A stretch of DNA of 64,000 nucleotides, taken from UBA3941 sp002385665 (GTDB taxonomy: Bacteria; Bacillota; Clostridia; Caldicoprobacterales; UBA3941). The position numbers and the translations under genes were made by a program. Of the stretch, positions 1 through 8,626 are shown piece after piece (the first letter of the stretch is position 1; every line of letters starts with the position of its first letter). The stretch is taken from contig JBMNFJ010000015.1 of the NCBI GenBank assembly GCA_050949255.1, positions 67,898-131,897 of the forward strand. Reading direction: 5' to 3'. The notes below the pieces were generated by a model. That model did no database searches. It saw nothing but the letters and a program-made list of their open reading frames with translations, and had not been told where the DNA came from.

Positions 1-131
1 TTCTTAAATTTGACTCCCGTATTTTGCATCTGCTTTCTTGTAGTCCCGCTGATATCGTCAACTTTCTCACTTGAAAAGCTTTGAGCGATAGGTATCATCA
101 ATAGGTCCTCTGCATGCATAAGCCAGTTCAT
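1..131 (-). CDS. N-terminal part of an unidentified protein, cut by the window edge
   Basis: An open frame runs off the left edge on the minus strand. It reads MNWLMHAEDLLMIPIAQS and onward for 43 codons with no stop. ATG at 131 is the first ATG; a GTG in the same frame lies at 170, just after an in-frame TAA. A GGGAG stretch touches the ATG directly, so the start is uncertain. I do not recognise the family. The composition is protein-like, but the length is too short to be sure that it is coding. Confidence 0.35.
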   Translation of the reverse strand, partial: MNWLMHAEDLLMIPIAQSFSSEKVDDISGTTRKQMQNTGVKFK

Positions 132-176
132 CTCCCATTTTTTATCGGTATTCTTATTGTATAATATCACAGTTTA

Positions 177-592
177 ATGTGGGGTAGCAATTAAATAAGG
201 TGACACGGATATCGATGAAGTCATCCACTTATCAGTAGCAATTACTATTACACCAACTATCCTTTGGTGTCATAGTCAAGACAGCAATCCAGCTTATTGC
301 TCCTTCATACATTCTATTCCCGTGCAAAATCCTAATCAACCGTAGGTTTCAAATAGAATAGGCTATATAATTTTTTGAAGAGTGTATCATAAAACAGTAT
401 ACCATGGGGACATCTGAAAAATAAGTGAAGATATATTGATAAACATTTGGCTGATTATTTTTTGAAAGAAAAAATTTTGTTGGTAATTTCTCAGATAGGT
501 GTATAATAGACATTATTAATATCTCATTTTCTGGATATGGGGTACGCTAACATAAACAGCTAACCTTATCCATCTATAAAGGAGGCCCCAGC
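177..592. other. AT-rich gene-free stretch
   Basis: No convincing ORF is seen. A TATAAT at 502-507 with TTGTTG at 477-482 (19-base spacer) may be a weak promoter for the gene at 593. A good AGGAGG-type site lies at about 581-586 just before that gene. Confidence 0.4.
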
Positions 593-1081
593 ATGAGGTT
601 TATAGTGAGACAAAGGATATTCTCCTTTGGGGACAGTTTCACCATCAAGGATGAACTGGGAAATGACCATTTTGTAGTCAAGGGTAGAGTTTTTACCCTG
701 GGGAACAAGCTTAGGATCTATGACATGGCCGGACAGGAATTGTACTATATAGAGCAGAAGATACTAAGATTTCTACCCGAATATAACATATATCAATACG
801 GCCAGCCCATAGCAAAGGTTAAAAAGGAATTCACCTTCTTAAAGCCCCGATTCAACATTACCAGTACCCTCGGTAACTTTACCATTCATGGTAATTTCCT
901 GGGTATGAACTTTTCCATTCTAAAAAATGGCCGTCACGTAGCCGAGGTATCCAAACGCTGGTTCTCATTTTCCGACACCTATGGTGTAGATATTGCGGAA
1001 GGCGAGGATTATGGATTTCTGCTGGCCTTGGCCATAGTGATAGACCAGACAATCCACGATAACAATCACAATAACAGTTAA
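593..1081 (+). CDS. LURP-one-related (LOR/YxjI, DUF567) family protein
   Basis: A 162-residue soluble protein matching the bacterial LURP-one-related fold, a small antiparallel beta barrel related to tubby and phospholipid scramblase. Visible family features are the opening MRFIVRQRIFSFGDSFTI, the alternating beta pattern with short D-x-x-G turns, and the C-terminal helix with DYGFLLALAIVIDQTIHD. Length is normal for the family. It starts at ATG 593 after the SD AAAGGAGG. It stands alone and converges on the PHP gene across a shared hairpin terminator. No biochemical role is established for bacterial members, so none is assigned. Confidence 0.8.
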   Translation: MRFIVRQRIFSFGDSFTIKDELGNDHFVVKGRVFTLGNKLRIYDMAGQELYYIEQKILRFLPEYNIYQYGQPIAKVKKEFTFLKPRFNITSTLGNFTIHGNFLGMNFSILKNGRHVAEVSKRWFSFSDTYGVDIAEGEDYGFLLALAIVIDQTIHDNNHNNS

Positions 1082-1135
1082 CAGGCAAATGTTGGCTTAT
1101 GATTTTTTGCCTTGCACTGAACCAGATCAAGCTAA

Positions 1136-1160
1136 AATAGGGCGGTTAAACCGCCCTATT
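1136..1160. terminator. Bidirectional hairpin between convergent genes
   Basis: Perfect 10-bp stem AATAGGGCGG / CCGCCCTATT with a 5-base loop, lying between the LOR gene (+) and the PHP gene (-). The U tract is short on both strands (TTTT on the minus strand). Confidence 0.65.
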
Positions 1161-1167
1161 GACTTTA

Positions 1168-1863
1168 TCACATTTCATCATTTCTATATATATGCTCTAT
1201 TCCTGAAGGTCTTTGTCTGTACCATCTGATAAGCTCATCCATGGAATCTATATCTCCAGGTAAAATTATACCCCCTCTTCCAACATCCCCTGTTTGATGT
1301 GAGTCTGATCCCGAGCTCATCATTAAGCCGTTGCTTTTAGCATAGTTGTAAGCCCTGTCGTTGCCGGAATCATGCCTGGGGTTTCCGTTGTGTACCTCCA
1401 TGCCATCCAACAGATTACCGGCTGCGGGGGTCAGGCCTGGACGAAAAGGATGGGCCTGGAAGATCAAAGCTCCCGTCTCTTGGATATGGTCCCTGAAGTC
1501 TTCCAATGTGTAGAGGTATAGCCTTGGATTCTGAAGCAAATAGTCCTCGTCCAGCCCAAACACCAGGTAGTCTTCCGATCCGTAGACGAACCTGATTTCC
1601 ATCCCGAGAAAAACCTTTACTCCAAGGGCATTACCTCTCTCCAAGGCGGCTTTATAGCCGGAAAGAAAGGATTGGATCTTTTCCTCCCAGGGTCTATTCC
1701 CCAGGGATTCAAAGTACCCCTTATAATAGTGATCCGTTATTATAACGCCTCCGTAACCGGCCTCCTTATAAAGCTCAATCATCTCCTCGGCTGGTACCTT
1801 TCCGCAGGGGCTAACCTGGCTGGTGTGCACGTGGGTGTCAAGCAGCATCAGATTATCCTTCAT
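1168..1863 (-). CDS. PHP-domain metal-dependent phosphoesterase
   Basis: A 231-residue PHP (polymerase and histidinol phosphatase) domain protein. Metal-binding motifs are visible in order: DTHVHTS near the N-terminus (HxH), ITDHYYKGY, EIRF at mid-protein, QAHPFRPG, and a C-terminal SSGSDSHQTGDVG. Members hydrolyse small phosphate esters or nucleotides with two or three metal ions; the substrate cannot be read here. ATG 1863 follows GGAGG at about 10 bases. The gene begins 2 bases after the aminopeptidase gene ends, so the two are almost certainly cotranscribed. A role in HisB-type histidinol phosphate hydrolysis is possible but unsupported. Confidence 0.85.
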   Translation of the reverse strand: MKDNLMLLDTHVHTSQVSPCGKVPAEEMIELYKEAGYGGVIITDHYYKGYFESLGNRPWEEKIQSFLSGYKAALERGNALGVKVFLGMEIRFVYGSEDYLVFGLDEDYLLQNPRLYLYTLEDFRDHIQETGALIFQAHPFRPGLTPAAGNLLDGMEVHNGNPRHDSGNDRAYNYAKSNGLMMSSGSDSHQTGDVGRGGIILPGDIDSMDELIRWYRQRPSGIEHIYRNDEM

Positions 1864-1865
1864 TC

Positions 1866-3284
1866 CTACGCCTCCAGCAGGAAGGCCCGATAACCTCTCA
1901 TGGTTTCATAAATATCGGCCTTGCTGGCCACCTCCCATGGGGCATGCATATTATGAAGGGCTACACCGCAGTCTATTACGTCCATACCGTATTCCGCCAG
2001 GATATATGCTATAGTTCCGCCACCGCCCTGGTCTACCTTCCCCAGTTCCGATGTCTGCCACATAACATCATGCTTCTCCATAATAGCCCTGAGCTGGGCT
2101 ATGAATTCCGGATTGGCGTCATTGCTGCCGCTCTTTCCCCTTACCCCCGTATACTTGTTGAAGGTCATCCCTTTACCCAGGTAAGCAGTGTTTCTGGGCT
2201 CAGTGACCGAGGGATGGTTGGGATCATATGCAACGCTGACATCGCCGGACAGCATCTTTGAGTTAGCCAAACATCTGCGCAGTTTCAGCTCACTGTAATC
2301 TCCCGTCAGATTCATAATCTCGGCCATGGTATTTTCAAAGAATCTGGAAGTCATGCCGGTGGCTCCTACACTACCGATCTCCTCCTTGTCAACCATAAGG
2401 GCAACACAGGTTTTATCCGGGTTTTCTATATCCATGAGGGCCTTAAAGGCTGTATAGGCGCATACCCTGTCATCGTGTCCGTAGCCCATAACCATGCTTC
2501 TGTCCAACCCATAGTCCCTGGCCTTCCCTGCGGGGACCACTTCCAGCTCCGCAGAGACAAAATCTTCCTCATCTATACCATACTTTTCGTTAAGGAGCCT
2601 CAGGATGTTTTTCTTAACCCTGGCCTTGTCCTCCTTATCTCCCACGGGGATGCTTCCCAGGGAGACATTTAAGTCCTCTCCCTCTATTGCCTTGGAGAGC
2701 TTTTTATCCATTTGATCCGCCGCCAGGTGGATTAACAGATCCGTTATCCCTACCACCGGATCGGCTTCGTCTTCCCCTATTACTACATCCACAAGGCTGC
2801 CGTCCTTTTTTACTACCACGCCGTGGATGGCCAGGGGCAGGGTAACCCATTGGTACTTCTTTACACCGCCATAATAGTGGGTCTTGAAAAGGGCCAGGCC
2901 CGAGTCTTCATACAGGGGATTCTGCTTTAGATCCAGCCTTGGGGAGTCCACATGGGCCCCTATAATCCTCAGCCCATTCTCCATAGGCTGACTGCCAATG
3001 ACGAATAAGGCCAGGGTCTTGCCCGCATTGTTGGCATAGACCTTATCCCCGGGTTTTAAAGCTTGTTTTTCCTCAATTAAGGTAGCCAGATCCCTGTATC
3101 CCTTTTCCTCGGCCAGTCTGATAAACTCAGTTACGCATTCCCTCTCGGTCTTGCATTTGGAAATAAATTCCTTGTAGTCTTCGGAAAATGCAAAGACCTG
3201 GTCCAATTTCTCCCCGGTATATTTATCCCATACATACCCGTAGGTTTTTTCTAAATCTTCCCCTCTTTTATCCTCCATACTCAT
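1866..3284 (-). CDS. M18 family aminopeptidase
   Basis: Cytosolic dinuclear-zinc aminopeptidase of the M18 (aspartyl aminopeptidase/ApeA) family. Zinc-site and catalytic motifs are all present: AHVDSPRLD, GYGHDDR, VDKEEIGS, LSGDVSVAYDPNHP, GVRGKSGSND and the C-terminal HNMHAPWE. The 472-residue length is normal. An ATG at 3293 exists in frame, but AAGGAG sits almost on top of it; ATG 3284 has the proper 9-base spacing and is chosen. It is the first gene of a two-gene unit with the PHP protein. Likely role is peptide turnover; exact specificity is not visible. Confidence 0.93.
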   Translation of the reverse strand: MSMEDKRGEDLEKTYGYVWDKYTGEKLDQVFAFSEDYKEFISKCKTERECVTEFIRLAEEKGYRDLATLIEEKQALKPGDKVYANNAGKTLALFVIGSQPMENGLRIIGAHVDSPRLDLKQNPLYEDSGLALFKTHYYGGVKKYQWVTLPLAIHGVVVKKDGSLVDVVIGEDEADPVVGITDLLIHLAADQMDKKLSKAIEGEDLNVSLGSIPVGDKEDKARVKKNILRLLNEKYGIDEEDFVSAELEVVPAGKARDYGLDRSMVMGYGHDDRVCAYTAFKALMDIENPDKTCVALMVDKEEIGSVGATGMTSRFFENTMAEIMNLTGDYSELKLRRCLANSKMLSGDVSVAYDPNHPSVTEPRNTAYLGKGMTFNKYTGVRGKSGSNDANPEFIAQLRAIMEKHDVMWQTSELGKVDQGGGGTIAYILAEYGMDVIDCGVALHNMHAPWEVASKADIYETMRGYRAFLLEA

Positions 3285-3379
3285 CAAACACATCTCCTTC
3301 TATTTGCTTATGGAATCGATACCGCAATTATTGCTTAAACTTTTCTGAAATAATTACAGCGATTATTACGGGTCAATCC

Positions 3380-3823
3380 CTATAAGTTCCTTTCTTCTAT
3401 CTCTCTAATCATATCTACCCTTCTCTGGTGCCTGCCGCCTTTAAATTCCGCCTTCAGCCAACTGTCTATGATCATCTTTGCAAGGCCAATGCCCACAACC
3501 CTGGCGCCTAAAGCCAGGATATTGGTGTCGTTATGCTCCCTGGACAACACTGCCGTGTAGCAATCGCTGCAGGCCACGGCTCGTATTCCCTTAACCTTGT
3601 TAGCCGCCAGGGATATACCCACCCCTGTACCGCAGATTAGGATGGCTTTCTCACACTCGCCCCTGGCCACGGCCTTGGCGACCGCCTCACCATAGATGGG
3701 ATAGTCGGTACTCTCTTCTGAATACGTACCAAAATCCTTATAGGCTATTCCCTTTTCATCAAGATATTTTTTTATCTCCTCTTTAAAACGGAAAGCAGCA
3801 TGGTCACTGCCAATAGCCAACAT
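3380..3823 (-). CDS. rpiB: Ribose-5-phosphate isomerase B
   Basis: RpiB/LacAB family sugar-phosphate isomerase, 147 residues, interconverting ribose 5-phosphate and ribulose 5-phosphate in the pentose phosphate pathway. The N-terminal IGSDHAAFRFKEEI, the active-site Cys in ILICGTGVGISLAANK, and SREHNDTNILALGARVVG are characteristic. It begins at ATG 3823 after AAGGAG. It stands alone between the aminopeptidase and an acetyltransferase. An allose-6-phosphate isomerase role is a known alternative for this family, but no allose genes lie nearby. Confidence 0.93.
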   Translation of the reverse strand: MLAIGSDHAAFRFKEEIKKYLDEKGIAYKDFGTYSEESTDYPIYGEAVAKAVARGECEKAILICGTGVGISLAANKVKGIRAVACSDCYTAVLSREHNDTNILALGARVVGIGLAKMIIDSWLKAEFKGGRHQRRVDMIREIEERNL

Positions 3824-3900
3824 AAAAGCACACTCCTTGTAATTATTTTAAAACAGCCCAAACTACCAACAATCCTTATCGAGGGGCGACAAGAAACCAA

Positions 3901-4458
3901 TCAGTCCTTTATCAAGGCGGGGTGTTTCAGCTTGTCAGCCAATAGCTCCCAGGCCTTTGGACAATCTTCGAAGGTATAAAGTGGCCTGAATCCAAAATCC
4001 AGATACATGTTGATCGCCTTCCAGCTGGTGGTCTGAGAAGTTAGATAGGCCTTCTCGTGGGATTCCTGCATCCGTTTAATAGCCCTGGCTACCAGTGGTT
4101 TTCCCAGTCCCCTGCCCTGGTGGCTGGGGCGTATTGCTATCCAGTGCAGCCTGCCGATTTCCTCACCTTTAAAATCCTTATCATACCAGCCCATGGATGT
4201 CCCTATGGGTCCGTCGTTCTTGTCACACAGGAAAAAACATCTGGTAGCCAGCTCGGACTCCAGTCCCCCAAACTCGTCCATAAATCGTTCCAGGGCCTTA
4301 TCCTTGCTGGGAAATTCTCCTGCGGCGGTCTCAATATCGGCCCAGATTGACTCATCCCCAGCCTGGAAGTTGCGGAAATAATAGCCTTCCGGCAATGGTT
4401 TATCAACATTGCTGTTCTTTAAGTCGTTGTGGATCATCCTTATACGGTAATATTTCAC
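3901..4458 (-). CDS. GNAT family N-acetyltransferase
   Basis: A 185-residue acetyl-CoA-dependent acyltransferase. The acetyl-CoA binding motif A is clear as HWIAIRPSHQGRGLGKPLV (R-x-x-G-x-G/A type), followed by the motif B region AYLTSQTTSWKAINMYLDFGF. GTG 4458 is favoured as start because GGGGGGA lies 6 bases ahead of it. An in-frame ATG at 4488 has no SD. The substrate is not predictable. It may be its own transcription unit, preceded by a repeat-rich intergenic region. Confidence 0.85.
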   Translation of the reverse strand: MKYYRIRMIHNDLKNSNVDKPLPEGYYFRNFQAGDESIWADIETAAGEFPSKDKALERFMDEFGGLESELATRCFFLCDKNDGPIGTSMGWYDKDFKGEEIGRLHWIAIRPSHQGRGLGKPLVARAIKRMQESHEKAYLTSQTTSWKAINMYLDFGFRPLYTFEDCPKAWELLADKLKHPALIKD

Positions 4459-4661
4459 CACAGATCCCCCCATGAAAGTTTCATTCATATTGTCTATGAA
4501 TTCTCTACCCTGGATACTAACATTATACCCAGGTCTTCTAAATCATTATCATCATTTATTCCTATTGTCAACAACCCATTATTTCAAATCATTATTCCAA
4601 TCTTATGGCAAACAGTAATACGTAGGTAATGGCTATTGATCGCTAAGTTACGTTATTATAT

Positions 4662-4744
4662 GGGAGGATGGTTTGTATCTGCTGCTTCCAAATTACATCG
4701 GGAAGCTGCCTTAATAGAATCTACCTCCACAAATCCATCCTCCT
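4662..4744. repeat. Short inverted-end repeat, GGGAGGATGG family
   Basis: An 83-bp element opening with GGGAGGATGG (4662-4671) and closing with CCATCCTCCT. Its halves match, in opposite orientation, the 144-bp element at 43097-43240, lacking the middle. Shared internal blocks include CCAAATTACATCGGGAAGCT and CCTCCACAAATCCATCCTCC. Confidence 0.75.
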
Positions 4745-4813
4745 TAATAACATTACTAATATATCAACTTGTATAGCATATAGCTAACTGAGATAGTGCT
4801 TGTAATGGAAATT

Positions 4814-5010
4814 GGCTATTGATAAGCGAATGACTTCATTGATTTGGGTAAGAAAACTTGGCTTATGGAATGCAGAAAAGCCGTAGCTTTAAGCAGGACG
4901 CTTAAAGCAGCTTCCTTCCGGCAGGACGCCGGATTGGAAGCGGTAGGCTTTTCAAATGGAATAAGCCTTAGTTTTCTCCAAATCGATGTCGGAAGGAGCG
5001 ATCAATAGCT
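4814..5010. repeat. Large imperfect palindrome, GATAAGCG repeat family
   Basis: About 197 bp that can fold into one long stem. Paired arms are GGCTATTGAT/ATCAATAGCT, GATTTGG (4841)/CCAAATC (4978), GAAAACT/AGTTTTC, GCTTAT/ATAAGC and GAAAAGCC (4875)/GGCTTTTC (4946). Two inner hairpins lie at its tip. Its left half recurs at 47865-47970 in the argC leader. It is not coding. Confidence 0.8.
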
Positions 5011-5085
5011 ATTGCCATAACATAGTTAAGCAATAAGCTAATACACCAGCATAAAATTGCCTTATTCTATTGAACCGTTCAACTG

Positions 5086-6591
5086 TTATTCAGCTGCCGG
5101 CCTTTTCTTTGCCTTATCTGCAGCTCCGGCATTTTCGGTAGCTGCCTGGCGATCCTGTGCCATCTCTTCAACGGTCTTGGTCTTGAGCCTGGCGGCACCC
5201 TTGTAGCCTTCCCTGGTTGGGATCAGATTGCCTTTGGCCAGCCTTTCCTTAGCTTTTGCTATAGCCTCTCCATATTGGGGCAGCCACTGTTCCTGGGCTA
5301 CCAGCATCTCATCCACCATTTGCCAAATCTCCGGAGGATTGCATACAGCCCCGACCAAGGGATCCATCATCATGGCCTGGCGCAACAGGGTGTCATCGGC
5401 ATGGACTGCTGCTTCCACAGCCAGCCTTTGTACCGATATGCTGGCATTGCATATGGCAGCGCATCCCAGGGGCAGGTCCCCTATCTTTGGAATACTGATT
5501 CCGTTATAGTCTACATACCCCGGCACTTCAACGATGGCATCATCGGGCAGGTTGGTTATGGTTCCGTTGTTTACCACATTAAAATGCCCTCTATAGACTC
5601 GCCCTGTTTCCAGCCCCTCTACTATATAGGAGCCATGTTCGCCGCTTCTGTCATTGGGATCAAATTTGCGGGGCTCTTCCTTTAACCAGTTGGGAAAATC
5701 GGTCTCAAACCAATTGCGCCCTTCGGTACAAACCCTCAGATATCCTCCGGTTTCCCCGTTTATCCAGGTGCCCAAATCAATCCAGTCCATGATCTCGTCG
5801 GGACGTTTCCTGTACCAGGGCAGGTATTCGCTCAGATGGCCGTTGGATTCCGTGCTGTAGTAGCCAAAACGCCGCAGTATATCTATGCGCACCTTTTCGG
5901 TTTTGCTGTAAACGGGATGCTCCTCGAAGGCCTTTAAAAGCTTACCCGTCATGTCCTCTCCCTTATGCTTTACCTGTATATACCATGTTTGATGGTTGAT
6001 ACCGGCGCAGATAATATCCACCTCGTCCTGCTCCAGTCCAAGAACCTCTGCGATTTGCTGGTGTCCGCCCTGAACACCGTGACACAGCCCGATGGTATTT
6101 ACTCCGCCATACTTGTTGCATGCCCAGGTGATCATGGCATTGGGATTTGCATAGTTAAGAAGCAGGCAGCCGGGCTCTGCAACCTCCCTGATATCCTTGC
6201 AAAACTCCAACATAACCGGGATACCCCGCTGACCGTACATGATACCACCTGCACACAGGGTATCGCCTACACATTGGTCCACACCATATTTAAGGGGTAT
6301 ATCCACATCCAACTGAAAGGCTTCAAGGCCACCTATCCGAACTACGTTGAATACATACCTGGCATCCCTTAGCGCCTCCCGGCGATCGGTAGTGGCCATG
6401 ATCTTGATGTCAAGGCCATTGGCGTCGATATCCCTTTGGCAGAGCTGGGTGACCATGGACAGATTGCGTTCGTTTATATCCGTAAATGCCACCTCAATAT
6501 TGTGGAACTCCGGCACCGAAAGCAGATCCTTTAAAAGTCCCCTGGTAAACCCTATACTTCCGGCCCCAATAAATGCAACTTTAAAAGACAT
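5086..6591 (-). CDS. GH4 family alpha-galactosidase/alpha-glucosidase (NAD- and metal-dependent)
   Basis: Glycoside hydrolase family 4, which cleaves glycosides by an oxidation/elimination mechanism using NAD+ and Mn2+. Visible features are the Rossmann start KVAFIGAGSIGFTRGL, LNYANPNAMITWA, the metal-site Cys in GLCHGVQGGHQQ, and GINHQTWYIQ with the metal-site His. The HGVQ/GINH pattern suits the MelA-type alpha-galactosidase branch, but alpha-glucosidase is possible. ATG 6591 has GGGAGG 9 bases upstream; the longer frame to 6633 lacks an SD. The protein is 501 residues with a low-complexity, Ala/Lys-rich tail (residues about 475-501). No transporter adjoins it. Confidence 0.9.
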   Translation of the reverse strand: MSFKVAFIGAGSIGFTRGLLKDLLSVPEFHNIEVAFTDINERNLSMVTQLCQRDIDANGLDIKIMATTDRREALRDARYVFNVVRIGGLEAFQLDVDIPLKYGVDQCVGDTLCAGGIMYGQRGIPVMLEFCKDIREVAEPGCLLLNYANPNAMITWACNKYGGVNTIGLCHGVQGGHQQIAEVLGLEQDEVDIICAGINHQTWYIQVKHKGEDMTGKLLKAFEEHPVYSKTEKVRIDILRRFGYYSTESNGHLSEYLPWYRKRPDEIMDWIDLGTWINGETGGYLRVCTEGRNWFETDFPNWLKEEPRKFDPNDRSGEHGSYIVEGLETGRVYRGHFNVVNNGTITNLPDDAIVEVPGYVDYNGISIPKIGDLPLGCAAICNASISVQRLAVEAAVHADDTLLRQAMMMDPLVGAVCNPPEIWQMVDEMLVAQEQWLPQYGEAIAKAKERLAKGNLIPTREGYKGAARLKTKTVEEMAQDRQAATENAGAADKAKKRPAAE

Positions 6592-6816
6592 GTAAGTATA
6601 CCTCCCTATTAAATGAATAATGTTAAACCCCAAATAATAAGCTATATTGCTCTTTAATCGCTTAATTGAAGATCTTTGGATCTTGAGCAGGCAGTCCCAT
6701 AAAATCCTGACAAAAAGCAGTATTGCAATCCACAGCCCTATGGTTTAAACTATCATGGTAATTAATTTTTCTTTATGGTAGCCATGGATGATCATGACAA
6801 AAAAGGGGATATGCCC

Positions 6817-7002
6817 ATGCATATAGAATGTTTCAAATGCAAAGCCCTCTTTGATGAGGAGACAAATACCCGCTGCCCCAGATGTCAGACCCCTGCTGAT
6901 GAAATTATGCCCGGATGCGGTGGCTGCGGGGGTTGTGGCAATGAAAGGGCTTGTGGAGGCTGCTTAGGTTGCGGTATTCATGCCCACTTAGTAAACCAAT
7001 AG
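6817..7002 (+). CDS. Small cysteine-rich zinc-ribbon-like protein
   Basis: A 61-residue protein with two C-x-x-C pairs (CFKC and CPRC, residues about 5-22) forming a likely zinc ribbon. A Gly/Cys-rich tail follows: GCGGCGGCG then CGGCLGCG. AAAAGGGG ends 8 bases before ATG 6817; the in-frame ATGs at 6775, 6784 and 6811 fit the SD less well. A strong terminator follows, so it is monocistronic. I do not recognise a named family; metal binding is inferred from the cysteines only. Confidence 0.65.
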   Translation: MHIECFKCKALFDEETNTRCPRCQTPADEIMPGCGGCGGCGNERACGGCLGCGIHAHLVNQ

Positions 7003-7019
7003 GATGGATATTAATTTTT

Positions 7020-7054
7020 AAAAAGCAGAGTCGACAATAGACTCTGCTTTTTTT
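7020..7054 (+). terminator. Rho-independent terminator
   Basis: An 11-bp stem AAAGCAGAGTC / GACTCTGCTTT with a 7-base loop, followed by a T run. It ends the small cysteine-rich gene. Confidence 0.9.
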
Positions 7055-7094
7055 ACATCTATCGGACATCTTGAGATATTGATTTGGCTATCTC

Positions 7095-7466
7095 TTATCG
7101 TTTCTCCGGAACGATCTCTATCCAGTATCCATCGGGATCCTCGATAAAGTATATGCCCATATCCTTGTTTTCAAAGCATATGCAGCCCATCTCCTTGTGG
7201 TGCTGGTAGGCTGCGTCCATGTCGTCAACTACCAGGGCCAGATGGATTTCATTATCAGATAGGTCGTAGGGCTCTTTCCTGTCCCTCAGATATGTAAGTT
7301 CCACTTGATGGCCCGTGACTCCATCACCCATAAACACCAGGATGAAGCTGCCGTCTTCAGCCTCAACCCGCCTTACCTCTTCAAGTCCCAAGGCCTCTTT
7401 GTAGAACTGGACGCTTTTATCCATGTCCATGACGTTAAAGTTGGTGTGCGCAATCTTAAACTTCAT
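7095..7466 (-). CDS. VOC superfamily protein, glyoxalase I-like
   Basis: A 123-residue protein with two vicinal-oxygen-chelate beta-alpha-beta-beta-beta modules. It opens with a helix KSVQFYKEALGLEEV and ends with YFIEDPDGYWIEIVPEK, the usual C-terminal metal-ligand Glu motif. The N-terminal IAHTNFNVMDM supplies the first metal-site His. It resembles lactoylglutathione lyase (GloA) and could detoxify methylglyoxal, but many VOC proteins differ in substrate. It starts at ATG 7466, with AAAGGGGAC upstream. It reads in the same direction as the beta-lactamase-fold gene, 58 bases downstream of it. Confidence 0.82.
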   Translation of the reverse strand: MKFKIAHTNFNVMDMDKSVQFYKEALGLEEVRRVEAEDGSFILVFMGDGVTGHQVELTYLRDRKEPYDLSDNEIHLALVVDDMDAAYQHHKEMGCICFENKDMGIYFIEDPDGYWIEIVPEKR

Positions 7467-7524
7467 TTCCTTTGTCCCCTTTCTCTTTGTCCCTATTTAT
7501 AATTCCTACTCGCCCATATGGCTT

Positions 7525-8268
7525 TTAGAATATGATCTCCTGCCCCCTGTGGGTTAACTCTACCACTCTTGTTTTATCCAATGCCTTGACTCTTTGAGCA
7601 AATGCACTGGTTATACCATACTCTTCCCCAAAATGCATGGGGATAAAGACCTTAGGTTTAAATCTTTTTATAAAATACTCCCCACCCATATAATAATACT
7701 CCTTAAGCCTGGGGTCAACCGGAAAGAAGGCAATGTCAACGGACATGTCCCCCATCCTGTCCAGCTCCCTTAAAAAGCTGCCCTTGTCCTCCTTCAACTC
7801 CTGAAGGGTTGATTCATAATACCAATACCAGCAATTAAGGTCTCCGGCATGAAAGATCCTGAGGCCGTCTATTGTAACCAGGAAGGAAACCCCCAGGTCT
7901 GTGGAATCATAGGTTTTGACGGTAATGCCGTCACCTGTGTATTCCTCGTAGGGAGCCATGCTCTGGTACCTCAGGCTTCCTGAAGGTGTTTCCACTTCAA
8001 AGCTTAAGAAGTAGTGGATATCCTCATTTATCTCCTTCCAATCATAGATAACCGGGTTGTAATGATCGTGATGGCTGTGGGATACAAAGACGTATACTTT
8101 CCGGGCATCCCTCAGATCCTTAGGGGATATGGTTCCCTCCCTAAGCCCTCTGGCCCCCGATTCGGACTGGTCGGAATAATAATCGAAGATCAGCAGGTTA
8201 CCCTTATACTTAAGGGCAAATCCACTGTGGTACAGGTAATATATCCTTGCCAGATTATCGTCCAACAT
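7525..8268 (-). CDS. Metallo-beta-lactamase-fold hydrolase (UlaG-like)
   Basis: A 247-residue protein with the MBL signature HSHHDHYNP (HxHxDH) near residue 70. Downstream metal ligands are FHAGDLNCWYW and a C-terminal PMHFGEEYG. A short N-terminal YHSGFALKYKGNLLIFDYY segment is typical of the UlaG/YvyB-like stand-alone hydrolases. Family members cleave phosphoester or lactone bonds; the substrate is unknown. ATG 8268 follows AGGGGAG. It probably shares a transcript with the VOC gene downstream. Confidence 0.85.
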   Translation of the reverse strand: MLDDNLARIYYLYHSGFALKYKGNLLIFDYYSDQSESGARGLREGTISPKDLRDARKVYVFVSHSHHDHYNPVIYDWKEINEDIHYFLSFEVETPSGSLRYQSMAPYEEYTGDGITVKTYDSTDLGVSFLVTIDGLRIFHAGDLNCWYWYYESTLQELKEDKGSFLRELDRMGDMSVDIAFFPVDPRLKEYYYMGGEYFIKRFKPKVFIPMHFGEEYGITSAFAQRVKALDKTRVVELTHRGQEIIF

Positions 8269-8282
8269 CTATCACTCCCCTA

Positions 8283-8626
8283 TTTAAATATCTGAATCAA
8301 TAGTTATGGCTGACCAAACACAATTTGTCCAACTAAGACAAGGGATTGGTTTAATAATATATAACACCCAACCGGTCCTTAAAACCACAATAAGATTATA
8401 TATTGGAGCTTAACCAAATGCATACATCCTATTCCAGTATCACCATTCGAATCTGAAGAGGACTTACTACATCTTTCACTATAGATAAAAGAGTACAAAA
8501 TATCAAAATATAATAATATAATCAACATGCTTTTTTTGATAGAGTGTAATTAGTATTGGATTATTCCAGCATGTATTGACTATTTTATCTGAAATAAAAT
8601 TACACTCTGTCCAAGGAGGAATAGGT
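8283..8626 (+). promoter_or_regulatory. Leader with long-range inverted repeat before the methyltransferase gene
   Basis: An AT-rich gene-free stretch. AGAGTGTAATT at 8541-8551 is the exact inverse complement of AATTACACTCT at 8598-8608, 46 bases apart. The right arm ends 4 bases before the SD AAGGAGG (8613-8619). It could be a leader stem affecting translation or the two halves of an operator. No clear sigma-A promoter was found. Confidence 0.45.

Noticed and set aside
5228..5685. Plus-strand frames within the GH4 gene
   Set aside because: They lie wholly inside a well-supported gene on the other strand, with no SD.
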